NCBI GenBank assembly: GCA_030609785.1
Contig: JAUWTC010000191.1
Span: 1-5,854, forward strand
DNA from: Holophagae bacterium
GTDB taxonomy: Bacteria; Acidobacteriota; Thermoanaerobaculia; Thermoanaerobaculales; Sulfomarinibacteraceae
Length of the DNA stretch: 5,854 nt
Reading direction: 5' to 3'
The notes beneath the pieces were generated by a model. That model did no database searches, was not told where the DNA came from, and was given only the letters and a program-made list of their open reading frames with translations. Each line of letters opens with the position of its first letter. The stretch's first letter is position 1. The translations under genes and the position numbers were made by a program. Shown one piece after another: positions 5,479 through 5,854 of the stretch.

Positions 5479-5854
5479 ATGACGCCGAAGACAGACGATC
5501 GCTACGCCCGCCAGATTCTCTTCCCGAACCTCGGAGAATCCGGCCAGGCTCGACTCGCCGCATCCTCGGTCGCAGTGGCCGGGTGCGGGGCAGTGGGCGG
5601 CCATGCCGCGGCATTGTGCGTACGGGCCGGGATCGGCCGGGTACGGCTCATCGACCACGACCGGGTGGAGTGGAGCAACCTCCATCGCCAAGTGCTCTAC
5701 ACCGAGGCCGACGCTCATGCGGGTGCCTTGAAAGCCGAAACGGCGGCCCACAGGCTCGCCGAGGTGAACGCCGAGATAAAGCTGGAACCTATCGTCGCCG
5801 AGATAACACCCTCAACCGTCGACGATCTCCTCAACGGCGTTGACCTCGTGCTCG
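5479..5854 (+). CDS. ThiF/MoeB/HesA-family E1-like adenylyltransferase, N-terminal part (3' end outside window)
   Basis: The first 125 codons of a ThiF-family protein run off the right edge. Seen in order are DDRYARQILFP (6-16), the usual family opening; the nucleotide-binding strand VAVAGCGAVGG with G35-x-G37-x-x-G40; the acidic strand end LIDHDRVEWSNLHRQ (57-71) with D59, N67 and R70; and K85 in GALKAE. These match the ATP- and magnesium-binding residues of MoeB and ThiF, which adenylate the C-terminal Gly-Gly of a ubiquitin-like sulfur carrier in molybdopterin or thiamin synthesis; other members serve different pathways. The Zn-binding cysteines, the partner-binding half and any rhodanese domain lie outside the window, so the subfamily is open. 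The start is ATG 5479. A TAA in frame at 5431-5433 limits upstream extension, and an earlier ATG at 5472 is in another frame. The only purine run, GGGG at 5474-5477, is too close to serve as a normal ribosome site. Confidence 0.87.
   Translation, partial: MTPKTDDRYARQILFPNLGESGQARLAASSVAVAGCGAVGGHAAALCVRAGIGRVRLIDHDRVEWSNLHRQVLYTEADAHAGALKAETAAHRLAEVNAEIKLEPIVAEITPSTVDDLLNGVDLVL

Noticed and set aside
5276..5614. Minus-strand open frame spanning the protease 3' end, the hairpin and the ThiF-family start
   Set aside because: It crosses a 14-bp hairpin and two well-supported plus-strand genes, and its product is Arg/Pro/Gly-rich without motifs.
5472..5843. Plus-strand ATG at 5472 giving a 123-codon frame
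   Set aside because: It is out of frame with the clear ThiF-family sequence that starts at 5479; the product is Arg/Gly/Pro-rich as expected for a shadow frame.
2229..5854. A ubiquitin-like conjugation and protease system formed by the C1A protein and the ThiF-family protein
   Set aside because: The protease has a signal peptide and acts outside the cytoplasm, no ubiquitin-like or E2-like gene is visible, and a strong hairpin separates the genes. Sequence beyond the right edge would be needed to reconsider.

Overview
The window reads as ordinary bacterial chromosome of moderately high GC content, with short intergenic gaps and good Shine-Dalgarno sites in front of the two largest genes. A large exported papain-type protease with PKD domains, and a class III-like PPK2, fit a free-living environmental Gram-negative such as an Acidobacteriota or Myxococcota relative. 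That placement is an inference from gene style only; there is no rRNA or marker gene here.

Layout. Positions 2-454 (+) hold the C-terminal part of a nitronate monooxygenase-type flavoprotein whose start lies off the left edge. It converges, with an 8-nt gap, on a minus-strand toxin-antitoxin operon: a MazF/PemK-type endoribonuclease (463-816) preceded by a small antitoxin (813-1028), the two joined by an ATGA overlap. An AT-rich gap (1029-1174) holds a probable antitoxin promoter with a small palindrome, and a three-unit 9-nt tandem pattern. Next, also on the minus strand, is a polyphosphate kinase 2 gene (1175-2008). Its strong Shine-Dalgarno site and extended -10 box support an internal ATG over a longer reading with a TTG start.

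From 2009 to 2228 lies a divergent promoter region. The plus strand then carries one 1,036-residue exported protein (2229-5339). In order it has a signal peptide, two DUF333-like cysteine repeats in the pro-region, a papain-family (C1A) catalytic domain with a full Q-C-H-N set, three PKD-type beta domains, and a C-terminal S-H-G-F-W-K-H module. The catalytic domain is interrupted by a cysteine-free helical insertion of about 165 residues. After it comes a very stable hairpin (5363-5396), then the first 125 codons of a ThiF/MoeB/HesA (E1-like) adenylyltransferase running off the right edge.

How the genes fit together. The toxin and antitoxin form a clear functional pair. The other genes look like independent housekeeping or accessory genes; divergent and convergent orientations separate most of them, and I see no convincing multi-gene novel system. 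The least ordinary object is the protease itself: its split catalytic domain, degenerate N-terminal repeat and uncharacterised C-terminal module. A second point is the hairpin behind it, whose right arm is also complementary to the 10 nt just before the ThiF-family start codon.
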